DNA of 64,000 nt, from the NCBI GenBank assembly GCA_963828825.1, contig CAWHGF010000007.1:186001-250000 (forward strand). Reading direction: 5' to 3'. The stretch is from Bog-473 sp963828825 (GTDB taxonomy: Bacteria > Actinomycetota > Acidimicrobiia > Acidimicrobiales > RAAP-2). Every line of letters begins with the position of its first letter. Positions within the stretch are counted from its first letter, which is position 1. Of this stretch, positions 1 to 7,516 are shown piece by piece. The notes beneath the pieces were generated by a model, which saw nothing but the letters and a program-made list of their open reading frames with translations, was not told the origin of the DNA and searched no databases. Made by a program: the position numbers and the translations under genes.

Positions 1-838
1 AGTGGGCCAGTGCCTGGAACGCGCCGAGCGGCTTGTCGAATTGGTGCCGGTCCTTGGCGTATTGCGTGGTGATCTCGAGGGCGTACCGAGCACCACCGAC
101 GGCCTGCGCCGCCAACAGCACCAGCGCGGGCTCGAGCACCTCCTGCCAGGTGGCCCAGCCGGTGCCGGACGACCCGATGCGGTCGTCCTCGCTCACAACC
201 ACATCGGACAAGGTGACCTCGTACTGCGTGTCGGACGAAAGGCTGAATTGTTGGCGCAGGCTCACCCCGCTCGCGGCGGGGTTCACGAGAAACAGGTCGA
301 CGGCTTCGGCTGCGTCACCGGTGCGGGCCAGCACGACAAGCCGGTCGGCCGCCGCGGCGAAGGCCACGTGGCGCTTTTTCCCATTGAGTCGGTATTCCGA
401 GCCCTCGCTGCCAGCCCGTGTCTCCACACCGCGGGGCGAGAACCCGTTCTCGGGCTCCAGCCAGGCCGGAGTGAAGATGGCCTCGCCCGAGGCGACCCGC
501 CGCAGCCACTGCTCTTTCTGGGCGCCGCTCCCGGCGGCAGCGAGGACGCCCCCGCTCATGACTGCGCTGACGAAGTGCGGCGTCGGAGCCAGCGCACGGC
601 CGAGCTCCTCGTAGAGTGCGACGCCCTCGACGAGGGACATCGCCGAACCCCCGTACTGTTCGGGGAGGAGCAATCCGATGAGATCGAGCTCGCCCAGTTG
701 GATCCACAGCGCCGGTGGGTACCCGACGGGGTCGTCCTCCATCGCGCGCACCACCTCGAGCGGACAGTGCCGCCCGAGGACGTCACGCACCGTCTGGCGC
801 AGCAGCTCCTGCTCCTGGTCGAAATCAAGATCTAACAC
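1..838 (-). CDS. Acyl-CoA dehydrogenase, 3' end beyond window (partial)
   Basis: Flavoenzyme subunit expected to introduce an alpha,beta double bond into an acyl-CoA. About 279 codons are visible; the C-terminal part lies before base 1. The reading frame starts at a GTG directly after an in-frame TGA and begins LDFDQEQELLR, a typical ACAD N-terminal helix. The central beta domain is present, and near the cut end KDRHQFDKPLGAFQALAH matches the conserved ACAD segment that contacts FAD and the dimer partner. It is the last visible gene of the minus-strand operon that starts at 4270. With the second ACAD of this operon it could form an alpha2beta2 heteromer, as in actinobacterial steroid side-chain ACADs; this is inference. 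The missing end prevents a check of the catalytic Glu. Confidence 0.9.
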   Translation of the reverse strand, partial: MLDLDFDQEQELLRQTVRDVLGRHCPLEVVRAMEDDPVGYPPALWIQLGELDLIGLLLPEQYGGSAMSLVEGVALYEELGRALAPTPHFVSAVMSGGVLAAAGSGAQKEQWLRRVASGEAIFTPAWLEPENGFSPRGVETRAGSEGSEYRLNGKKRHVAFAAAADRLVVLARTGDAAEAVDLFLVNPAASGVSLRQQFSLSSDTQYEVTLSDVVVSEDDRIGSSGTGWATWQEVLEPALVLLAAQAVGGARYALEITTQYAKDRHQFDKPLGAFQALAH

Positions 839-902
839 TCAGATTCTCTTTCCTGCTTGAGGGCATAGAGGCACGGACATGAGACGGCATTGGGCGCGGG
901 GC

Positions 903-1397
903 TCACGGCGACGGTCGCCATTGGTCGCCGCGGCGGGCCCACGGGTTGTCGTCGGGGCTCCGGGGCAGTGCGACGCGGGCGGCGCAGGTGGTCTTGCCGT
1001 CACCGCCGACCGACAGTGTCACGGCGACCGAAGCAAAGCCACAGCCGACATCGTCGACCTCGGTCGACTCCACCACGCCACGCAGCGACATGGTGTCGCC
1101 AGGGAAAACCGAACCCTTCATGCGGAAGGTGACCCGGGCCAGCCGGCCGTGTGGCCCGGTCCAATCGGTCAGGTAGCGCTCGAACCAGGCGGCCTGGTTG
1201 GGCGTGTTCAAGAAGATGTCCTGTGTCCCGTTGCGTTCGACGGCAAAGTCCTTGTCGTGGTGCATCGGGCGCCAATCCCGGGTGGCCAGAGCGCCGAGGA
1301 CGACCGTGGTCGCGCTGACGTCATAGTCCAGCTCAGGCAGTTCGTCACCGGGGGCGACGTCGGGGAACAACAGCCGGGGAGCAACGGACACCGTCAT
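903..1397 (-). CDS. MaoC-like hotdog protein, second of a pair
   Basis: A 164-residue single-hotdog protein of the MaoC/enoyl-CoA hydratase superfamily. The segment RDWRPMHHDKDFA matches the hydratase-2 motif region, where an Asp/His pair activates water; here it reads R-D-W-x-P-M-H-H-D. FLNTPNQAAWFERYLTDW and SVFPGDTMSLRGVV are typical of MaoC partner proteins in actinobacterial acyl-CoA operons. It overlaps the upstream MaoC gene by four bases (ATGA), so translation is probably coupled. The two probably form a heteromeric hydratase like ChsH1 with the MaoC part of ChsH2. The substrate is unknown. Confidence 0.85.
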   Translation of the reverse strand: MTVSVAPRLLFPDVAPGDELPELDYDVSATTVVLGALATRDWRPMHHDKDFAVERNGTQDIFLNTPNQAAWFERYLTDWTGPHGRLARVTFRMKGSVFPGDTMSLRGVVESTEVDDVGCGFASVAVTLSVGGDGKTTCAARVALPRSPDDNPWARRGDQWRPSP

Positions 1398-1912
1398 GCG
1401 GCAGCACCCCGCCGGTAGCCGAAGCCGGTGTAGGACTCGAGCGCCACAAGCTCGCCCTCCTGATTGGCGTACACCACCTCGATCACCCAGAAACGTCCCG
1501 TGCCGAGCTTCGTGGTCTTTTCGTCGCTGACCGAACGCAACACCTGATGCGTCCGCAAGACGTCACCGATGCGCACCGGCGTGTGGAATTCAATGGTGTT
1601 GTCGGTCATGACCGCCTCGGGCAGACCGAAAGCCTCCTTCAGGTCGAAGTGGACCTGAAGAGGGAGAGCCTGTTCCGTCCGTCCGGGTGCCCAGTGGTGC
1701 GGCCGGAACCAGACCGAGACCATGGATGGCGGTGCCACCGGACCACCGGTCAACAGGCCAGCGACGTCGTCATCCCAGTAGAGGGGGTTGTCGTTCTCCA
1801 CCGACGCGCACGAGGTCCATACGTAGCCGCGCTCCACTGGGAACTCCCCCACCTCGTGGTATTGCTCCTTCCCGATGAGGTCGCGCATCTCGGCCAGCGC
1901 GTCGCTCCTCAT
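1394..1912 (-). CDS. MaoC N-terminal-type dehydratase (FAS1-like hotdog), first of a pair
   Basis: A 172-residue hotdog protein of the MaoC_dehydrat_N type (N-terminal FAS1-like dehydratase half). Features seen are an N-terminal helix (DLIGKEQYHEVGEFPVERG), the segment ENDNPLYWDDDVA, and GGPVAPPSMVSVWFRP, which is the substrate-tunnel loop typical of this half. It lacks the catalytic Asp-His motif, which sits in the partner downstream. The ATG overlaps the stop of the CoA-transferase gene (ATGA), so the run is one translationally coupled operon. The split into two single-hotdog chains, rather than one double-hotdog protein, is the arrangement known from steroid and branched-acyl degradation in actinobacteria. 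Confidence 0.85.
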   Translation of the reverse strand: MRSDALAEMRDLIGKEQYHEVGEFPVERGYVWTSCASVENDNPLYWDDDVAGLLTGGPVAPPSMVSVWFRPHHWAPGRTEQALPLQVHFDLKEAFGLPEAVMTDNTIEFHTPVRIGDVLRTHQVLRSVSDEKTTKLGTGRFWVIEVVYANQEGELVALESYTGFGYRRGAAA

Positions 1913-3090
1913 GCCACGACCTTCTTCGCCATCCAGCGGGCGACCCTTTCACCGTCCACACCGGCCTCTTTCAAGAGGTGTTCTGTGTCCGTCTGCGTCA
2001 TGTCGGGCAACGGTGCCTCCCCGCCGGAGCGCTCCATGCCGGCGAGCAGGGGTGCGAGCTGCGAAAAAGCACCTTCCGTCGGATGCGACGTCTCCGTCAC
2101 CACGCCGCGGGCGGCGAACTGCGGGTAGCCGGCCACCTCGGCGATCTGGAGGACCGGGGCGACGCAGGTGTCGGCCTCCGCCAGCACAGCGACCCATTCG
2201 TCCCGTGTCCGACTGGCGAAGGCGGCAGCGAAGACCGCGCGGATGGCGGGCTGCGCGTCGTCCTCGAATTGCGACGCCGCCAGCTCCGGACAACCCAGCG
2301 CGGTACAGAGGTTGGCGAAGAACTTCGCCTCAATGGCGCCGACGGCCAGCCACTTCCGGTCGGACGTTGCATAGGTGCCGTAGCAGGCGTAACGCCCCGA
2401 CAGGACGTCGTGCCCGGGCCGGATGTCGCCGCCCAGAGCCAGTTGCTCGTCGAGCGCCAACGACGTCAACCACAGGACCCCTTCCGCCACTGACACGTCG
2501 AGATAGACACCGCGCCCCGTCGTCGCTCGTCCGGCCAGGGCGGCTGTGATGGCGAGTGCGGCCTGCATGCCGCCCGCCGCGGCGTCGGCCACCGTCGCAC
2601 CCGGGATCGGCGGCGCGCCGTCCAGGCCTGGCGTGCTCATGGCCAGAAAGCCGCCGACCGCCAGGTAGTCGATGTCGTGCCCAGCCCAGAGCGCCGAAGG
2701 GCCGGTTTGGCCATAACCGCTGGTCGAGCAGTATATGACACCCGGGTTGCAGGCCGAGACCGCTCCGTATCCCACACCCAACCGGTCGACGACGCCCGGC
2801 CGGAAGCTCTCGACCACCACGTCGGCCTTCCGGGCGAGTGCGAGGAACGCCTTTCGACCCTCGTCGTCCTTCAGGTCCACGAGAGCGCGACGCATGCCGC
2901 GATGACCGCTGTAGGCGAAGTACGGCGGCTGAATCGGCGACGCATCAGCGGACGGAACCGGTCCGATCTTGACGACCAGCGCGCCGTAGTCGGCCAGCAG
3001 ACGCGTGCAACGCGCCGCCGGACCGACCGTCGACAGGTCGAGTACGAGGATCCCTCCGAGGGGACCTCCGGACGAAGTGCCTGCGTCCAC
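1909..3090 (-). CDS. CoA-transferase family III (CaiB/BaiF)
   Basis: Predicted to move CoA between carboxylic acids, activating a substrate for the operon's ACADs and hydratase. The 393-residue protein opens with the family signature GGILVLDLSTVGPAA, followed by ADYGALVVKIGP and DLKDDEGRKAFLALARKADVV. GVGYGAVSACNPGVIYCS and GQTGPSALWAGHDIDYLA include the usual position of the family's catalytic Asp (the D in HDID). The chosen start is the GTG one base after the stop of the upstream ACAD; a longer in-frame extension would overlap that ACAD and has no family-like sequence. Racemase activity (AMACR-like) is an alternative within the same family. Confidence 0.88.
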   Translation of the reverse strand: MDAGTSSGGPLGGILVLDLSTVGPAARCTRLLADYGALVVKIGPVPSADASPIQPPYFAYSGHRGMRRALVDLKDDEGRKAFLALARKADVVVESFRPGVVDRLGVGYGAVSACNPGVIYCSTSGYGQTGPSALWAGHDIDYLAVGGFLAMSTPGLDGAPPIPGATVADAAAGGMQAALAITAALAGRATTGRGVYLDVSVAEGVLWLTSLALDEQLALGGDIRPGHDVLSGRYACYGTYATSDRKWLAVGAIEAKFFANLCTALGCPELAASQFEDDAQPAIRAVFAAAFASRTRDEWVAVLAEADTCVAPVLQIAEVAGYPQFAARGVVTETSHPTEGAFSQLAPLLAGMERSGGEAPLPDMTQTDTEHLLKEAGVDGERVARWMAKKVVA

Positions 3091-3091
3091 C

Positions 3092-4270
3092 TCAGAAGTT
3101 CTTCGGCAGTCCGAGCTTGCGCCGGGCAATGATGTTCTTCTGGATCTCCGACGCTCCACCACCGATGGTGTCGATCACCGTGTAGCGATAGGTGGACTCG
3201 GACCGACCGGCCATCGGGGCCTCCGCGGTCTTGACCCGGAGCTGACTGCCAGGACCGGCGATGTCCATGGATGCGTTGGCCAGGCGCTTTGAGAGCTCCG
3301 TAGCGAAGAGCTTGTACTCGGAGGCCTCGGCGGTGGGTGCAGCGCCGCCCTTGGACGACTCGTAGACGAACTTCAGACCCATCACCCGGGCCACCTCGAG
3401 CTGGGTGGCCAGCTGGGCCAGGCGTTGGCGAATCACCGGATCGTCCTTTAACGGCACACCGTCGCGCGCCGTCGTCCGCACGTATTCGACGAGCAACTCG
3501 AAGCGCTGCTGAATGGGCGAGAAGGTGAACATCGTGAAGCGCTCGAGGTCGAGTGCCTCCGAGATGTACTGGAATCCTCGGCCCACCTCCCCCACCACAT
3601 AGTCATCAGGGACAAAGACATCGTTGAGGAACACCTCATTGGTGCGCTCGTCACCCATGGTCCAGATGGCGTTCACAGTGATGTTCGGCTGGTCGATCGG
3701 CACCAGAAAGAGCGTGATCCCGGCGTGTTTGGAGTCCGGGTCCGTGCGGGCCCCGACCCAGTACCACTCGGCGAAGTGGGCCGAGGTCGTCCACGTCTTC
3801 TGGCCGTTGAGGATCCAGCCGCCGTCGTCTCGAGTGGCCTTCAGCTGCATGGAGGCCGCGTCGGAGCCGGCATTCGGTTCGGAGTAGCCGACCGCGAACT
3901 CGACCTCGTTCCGCAGGATCTTGGGGAGGAACTCGGACTTCAAGCGGTCGTTTCCGTGACGGATGAGCGTCTTGCCGATGATGCCGACGCCCTTGCCGAT
4001 CTGGGGACCACCTCGGCCGGCCAGCCGCTCATTCAAGAGGTACTCGTAGACGCCCTCGCCCTCGGAGCCGCCGTATTCCTTTGGCCACGTCATACCGAGC
4101 CAACCCTGCTCGCCCAGGGAAGCCATGAAGGCACGCCGTTTGGGCGTGTCCACGATCTGCGCCATGTTCTCCCGAGTCAGATCGAACACATCAGGATCGT
4201 CGTTGCTGTCGAGAAAGCTCTCGACGTCTTTCACAAAGGCCAGTTGCTCAGGCGAGAACTCGAAATCCAT
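3092..4270 (-). CDS. Acyl-CoA dehydrogenase
   Basis: A 392-residue ACAD and first gene of the operon. The start ATG (protein MDFEFSPEQLAF) is chosen because GGAGG lies five bases before it; an upstream in-frame start lacks this. Domain order is typical: an N-terminal helical domain, a beta domain with VGYSEPNAGSDAASMQ and NGQKTWTTSAHFAEW, and a C-terminal helical domain ending in GGGASEIQKNIIARRKLGLP, the ACAD C-terminal signature. It resembles the FadE subfamily used in side-chain and branched-acyl catabolism. I cannot identify the catalytic base with certainty; in heteromeric ACADs only one subunit carries it. The gene lies 30 bp downstream of the operator-like palindrome at 4300-4318. Confidence 0.92.
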   Translation of the reverse strand: MDFEFSPEQLAFVKDVESFLDSNDDPDVFDLTRENMAQIVDTPKRRAFMASLGEQGWLGMTWPKEYGGSEGEGVYEYLLNERLAGRGGPQIGKGVGIIGKTLIRHGNDRLKSEFLPKILRNEVEFAVGYSEPNAGSDAASMQLKATRDDGGWILNGQKTWTTSAHFAEWYWVGARTDPDSKHAGITLFLVPIDQPNITVNAIWTMGDERTNEVFLNDVFVPDDYVVGEVGRGFQYISEALDLERFTMFTFSPIQQRFELLVEYVRTTARDGVPLKDDPVIRQRLAQLATQLEVARVMGLKFVYESSKGGAAPTAEASEYKLFATELSKRLANASMDIAGPGSQLRVKTAEAPMAGRSESTYRYTVIDTIGGGASEIQKNIIARRKLGLPKNF

Positions 4271-4299
4271 CGCTGCCTCCACATCGCCCATCGAGCCGG

Positions 4300-4318
4300 A
4301 TCTGACGGCGCGTCAGAT
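4300..4318. promoter_or_regulatory. 19-bp palindromic operator in front of acyl-CoA operon
   Basis: ATCTGACG, then GCG, then CGTCAGAT: two perfect 8-base arms around a 3-base centre, 30 bp upstream of the first operon start. TGACG..CGTCA-type palindromes at this position are typical binding sites of TetR-family regulators of fatty-acid or sterol genes in actinobacteria. No TetR gene is present in the window, so the regulator is unknown. Confidence 0.6.
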
Positions 4319-4964
4319 ATGGCCCGACATCATAGGGCACCCCCCGCAGTTCCCTCAGGGTCGGAGCCTGGGATCACGTTTCGCTGGTGCTCCGGCGGCA
4401 GACGAGAGGTGCGCCTCTTCCGTTCCGGCTCTGACGACAGCAGGCCTCTTCGTGTTCGAACCACAAGAACGTTTCGATTGGTCGGTACATCTTCCACGCA
4501 ACCCTCCTGCACTTCTGCGCTTGACGACAGTGATGATCCCGCCAGCCAGGGATCGGAGAGTGGACGGCGGCGCGAAGGCGAGGATGACGGCCACAACAAG
4601 AGCGCGCGTGGCATGAGAAGGTCACCCACTTCAAAAGCGCGCGACCCGGCGACCGTCGAACCGCAACGAACCCGAAGAACGCGGTCGGCTCGGCTATGCC
4701 AGCCAATGGCGAAGAAAATCGACACAGGCGGTCGTCAATGGAGAGTGCCGAGTTTCGATGTCGGAAGGTGCCGCGGGGAACCCCCCGCACCCTGCGTTGG
4801 CGGTGTCCGACGGCCGGCACACATCGCGATAGGAGGGCTCCGAAGCATCGTCAGCGCAGGTTCGATGTCGTGCTTTTGATGAGGACGGTGTTCCTCGTGA
4901 AACAATTAGCAAGGGGCTGCGCGGCTCCAGTTTTCCCCGTCCGCACCGGTTGGTACGGCGGTGT
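4319..4964. other. Gene-poor stretch
   Basis: I recognise no coding region. Several overlapping open frames on both strands have no family-like sequence, poor starts and conflicting phases. Base composition looks less GC-rich than the neighbouring genes (judged by eye). It carries the parS-like site at 4889-4904 near its right end and runs into the motif array at 4961. Confidence 0.5.
4889..4904 (+). promoter_or_regulatory. parS-like site (possible ParB-binding site)
   Basis: TGTTCCTCGTGAAACA fits the bacterial chromosomal parS consensus TGTTNCACGTGAAACA at every fixed position except one (T for A at position 7). The right half GTGAAACA is exact. It lies 57 bp from the first element of the GTGTTAAC array. 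With a single degenerate copy, chance is possible. No parA or parB gene is in the window. Confidence 0.4.
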
Positions 4965-5444
4965 TTACACCGAGCGGTCGCTTCGGTGCCTCGTTAACAC
5001 GCAGCCACCGAGCCTCTTGGTCGCGCACCGACCACCCGACTCGATCAGGCTGGCGGTGAGCGAACACGCGCCACGGATGAGACCACCCGGGAGGGCAGTG
5101 ACCGATCCAAAGTCGGGCAAGAGCGACCGTCCCGGCAACGCGCGCAGGGGCGATGACGAATCGGTGTTAACGCTGCCGGTCGGCGCTCCAGTTGCTTCGT
5201 CTTCGGGATTGGATTTTGCCGTCGTTTCTTCCACGGGTGGACCCCCAGCGGGGCCCGAAGCCGCGGAGCCCAACCCAGCGACGGCTCGGGCGGCGCCGAC
5301 AGCTTCGCCGGAACGGGCCTCGTCGATCATCCCCTCGAAGAGTCCACGCACCGAGACACCGAGACGTGCTGCCTCCCCTTCGACCCAGGCGCGCCGTTCG
5401 TGGTCGAGACGGATGCCAACAACACTGGACTTGGTCGTGGCCAT
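4965..5444 (-). CDS. Ribbon-helix-helix-like DNA-binding protein
   Basis: A 159-residue protein of which only the N-terminal 45 residues look folded. SVVGIRL would be the beta strand, DHERRAWVEGEAARLGV helix 1 and SVRGLFEGMIDEA helix 2, which is a ribbon-helix-helix (MetJ/Arc-type) layout. The rest is Ala/Gly/Pro-rich and then basic, with no recognised domain. RHH dimers bind short palindromes cooperatively. The palindrome CTGTTAACAG lies three bases upstream of the ATG and GTGTTTACA 22 bases upstream, so autoregulation is likely. Further copies overlap its stop codon and lie inside it. There is no clear ribosome binding site. I could not assign a subfamily; CopG/ParG/MatP-like roles are possible by analogy only. 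Confidence 0.55.
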   Translation of the reverse strand: MATTKSSVVGIRLDHERRAWVEGEAARLGVSVRGLFEGMIDEARSGEAVGAARAVAGLGSAASGPAGGPPVEETTAKSNPEDEATGAPTGSVNTDSSSPLRALPGRSLLPDFGSVTALPGGLIRGACSLTASLIESGGRCATKRLGGCVLTRHRSDRSV

Positions 5445-6360
5445 GGCCTGTTAACAGTAACCCTGGGTGTTTACATCCTCGGCGCAGAATGGTGGCAACC
5501 AGGTTGTGGATGTCACGGCCCGGGTGCACCTCAGGCACACAGACCTGATCACGCGCTCGAGCCCGGTTGGTTGGAGCCCGGGCGAGGCCGAGGACGGGGA
5601 CCCCGGCCGCTCAACTCCTGGCTTCCGGGGGACGAGCAGATCGTGGGGCTGCTGCTGCCGATGCGGGCGATGCGGCACCCTTGTCCGTCGAGGTGTTAAC
5701 GGGTTCAGATGCTGCACTCACCGAGCCGACGCCTGTGCACGAGGGCGCACTCGGAACCGACCAGGTGTTGCGGGTGCGGTGCACGGATGGGCCTGGCAGC
5801 GACTCCTCCCTCCCCGCGGAGCAGCGGCCAGTTGTCTGGGAACCGGGTCGCGGCCGCCGGCAACGGGTCAACGCCCCCTGCGCCCGGAGCGCCGATCGCG
5901 GTCCCGGCGGCCGTCTCGGCGAAAGACGTGTTCGTCGCCCATCGTCTTGGTGGCCCCGCGGCCGGCAAGGGCGAGACTCGTCCAGGCGGCGACTCGGGTG
6001 AGCATGAGGGCCTCGGCCTCACCGTCGGCGGCAGGGTGCAGCCGAGCCGAGACTGGGCCGTCCAGCCCGGCACCGCCCCCGCTCGTCGGCGCCCAGCACC
6101 ATGGGACCAGGACGTCGGGATGGGGACGAGCTGAAGTGTCCAGGGTGAAGCGATTGTGTTCGGAACGAGCAAGGTGCTGTCCACCCCTCGCACCGCTGCT
6201 GCCGCGGACATCAGGGCATTGGACATCCCGCTGGCCCGGCGAGCAGAGGTGTTAACAGATGATGAGCTGGGTGTTAACACGTTCGTTCCGCAGCCGACGC
6301 AGGCGTCTTCCTGGCCACCCGCCCCTCATCCCCAAGTGGAGAAAGCACGGCCGACACGGC
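5445..6360. other. Non-coding or decayed stretch between RHH gene and cyclase gene
   Basis: No intact gene is recognised in these roughly 900 bases. The stretch holds five of the eight GTGTTAAC-type sites and, at about 5880-6105, a damaged partial copy of the neighbouring cyclase gene. Open frames here are Pro/Arg/Ala-rich and look like GC-skew artefacts. Confidence 0.5.
5880..6105 (-). pseudogene. Decayed partial copy of class III cyclase gene
   Basis: Read on the minus strand, this stretch aligns with the central part of the intact cyclase gene at 6361-7512, in the same orientation. Shared blocks in order include GGTGCTGGGCGCC, then GCCGCCGACGGTGAGGCCGA (identical to the intact gene near 6880-6900), then GCCGCCTGGACGAG, and AAGACGATGGGCGACGA against AAGACGATCGGCGACGA, the Lys-Thr-Ile-Gly-Asp catalytic region. 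Between blocks the copy has lost segments (one of about 75 bases, removing the first metal-binding Asp region) and the frame is broken. It is best read as a tandem duplicate in decay. Boundaries are approximate. Confidence 0.6.
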
Positions 6361-7512
6361 TCAGGTCTGTGTGACCTCCTCCCCATGTGGTGTCACGATG
6401 AACGCCCGAACGGGGTCCTCGATCCCCCGGAGCTCGGCCGGCTCGAGCGGACGCAGCGACCAGATGTCGCGGGACAGGTCTCTCGCCACCGCCTCGGTCA
6501 CCACGACTTCACCAGGAGCGCCCGTCTTCACCAGCCGAGACAGGAGGTTGACGAGGGGCCCGTAGTAGTCGCCTTCCCGGGGTGTGGCGGGGCCGATGCC
6601 CACCGCCCCGCGGGCAGGGGGCAGGACCTCGTCCTCGGCAGCGGCCCGGCAGACCTCGACCCCGATCCGACACGCGGCCTCCGCTGTCGGCGCCGCGAAG
6701 AAGGCCTCGTCGCCGATCGTCTTGATGACCCGGCCGCCGGCGAGGACCGCGCTCGTCCAGGCGGCCGACTCGAACCGGGTCAGCGCCAGGTTCTGGTCGC
6801 GCAAGCTGGTCGCCTGCGCCCAGGCGGTCGAGCCCACCAGGTCCACAAAACCCAGTGCGACAATCTCGGTCGGGCCCTCGGCCTCACCGTCGGCGGCAGG
6901 GGTGGGGCCCAGCCAAGACCGGGCCGCCCCGGCCCGGCGCTGCGCCCGCTCGAAGGCATCCATCACCAAGAGCGCGAGGACGTCCGGCACCTCGGTGAAG
7001 GAGATTGTCGCCGCCTCGGCGAGACGGGCCCGGGCGAGCTCGTCGGGACCCTGGCGGATAGTCCCCGGCCCCAGCTCAGAGAAGAAGAGAGCGATGGCCG
7101 CCTCAGCAACGTTGTTGGCGGCGGCGCCCAGCACCCGCGTGAAGGCGAGAATCGCCTCCTCACCCAAGATCGCCGCCGCTTGCTCGAAGGCCGCCATCAG
7201 CGACGCCAGATCTGCGGGCACCTCGGTGTCGCGCTGGGCCGGGATCCCGGCTGCCAGCAACACCCGCATGACGCGCGACACGGGCATTCCAAGGCGTGCC
7301 GCGATGTCGGCCACGGTCACCATCTCGGATCTGCCCTGGGTCACCAGGTCGCCGGCCACCCCGGGCAGGGTTCCCAATCGATGGGCCTCCACCATCTGCT
7401 CGATGGTGGCCCCCCGATCGGTCAGGTACTCGAGGAGCGCCAGTCGCTCGGCGGCAGCGGGATCGAGCGGGTCGTAGAGTCCGGCGTCCCGCCAGCTGTC
7501 CTTGCCGTCCAC
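6361..7512 (-). CDS. Class III adenylate cyclase with Rv1264-like regulatory domain
   Basis: A 383-residue cytosolic protein making a cyclic nucleotide (probably cAMP) from NTP. Residues 1-180 form an all-helical domain resembling the adenylate cyclase regulatory domain (Ad_cy_reg) of the pH-sensing mycobacterial Rv1264, whose total length is similar. Residues 210-383 form the catalytic domain: LGFVDLVGSTAWA (first metal Asp), GGRVIKTIGDEAFFA (substrate Lys and second metal Asp) and GPLVNLLSRL (transition-state Asn and Arg). All canonical residues appear present, so it should be active as a homodimer. The GTG start lies four bases after the stop of the upstream cyclase-fusion gene, so the two are co-transcribed. 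Confidence 0.85.
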   Translation of the reverse strand: MDGKDSWRDAGLYDPLDPAAAERLALLEYLTDRGATIEQMVEAHRLGTLPGVAGDLVTQGRSEMVTVADIAARLGMPVSRVMRVLLAAGIPAQRDTEVPADLASLMAAFEQAAAILGEEAILAFTRVLGAAANNVAEAAIALFFSELGPGTIRQGPDELARARLAEAATISFTEVPDVLALLVMDAFERAQRRAGAARSWLGPTPAADGEAEGPTEIVALGFVDLVGSTAWAQATSLRDQNLALTRFESAAWTSAVLAGGRVIKTIGDEAFFAAPTAEAACRIGVEVCRAAAEDEVLPPARGAVGIGPATPREGDYYGPLVNLLSRLVKTGAPGEVVVTEAVARDLSRDIWSLRPLEPAELRGIEDPVRAFIVTPHGEEVTQT

Positions 7513-7516
7513 CCGT

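Larger units (their letters stand above)
4961..6280. repeat. Dispersed GTGTTAAC-type motif array (eight sites)
   Basis: Sites: GTGTTTACAC 4961-4970; GTTAACAC 4993-5000; GTGTTAAC 5164-5171; CTGTTAACAG 5448-5457; GTGTTTACA 5467-5475; GTGTTAAC 5693-5700; GTGTTAAC 6249-6256; GTGTTAACAC 6271-6280. Both ends carry ten-base forms. Close pairs sit about 32, 19 and 22 bp apart, roughly whole helical turns. Sites fall inside and outside the RHH gene and in different frames, so this is a DNA-level signal. In such GC-rich DNA an AT-rich octamer recurring within 1.3 kb is very unlikely by chance. Outside the locus I saw only isolated partial matches. Confidence 0.75.

Noticed and set aside
4330..4725. Minus-strand frames of 80-150 codons in the gene-poor stretch
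   Set aside because: Several mutually overlapping frames with Ser/Arg-rich unrelated sequence and no good ribosome binding site; none clearly better than the others.
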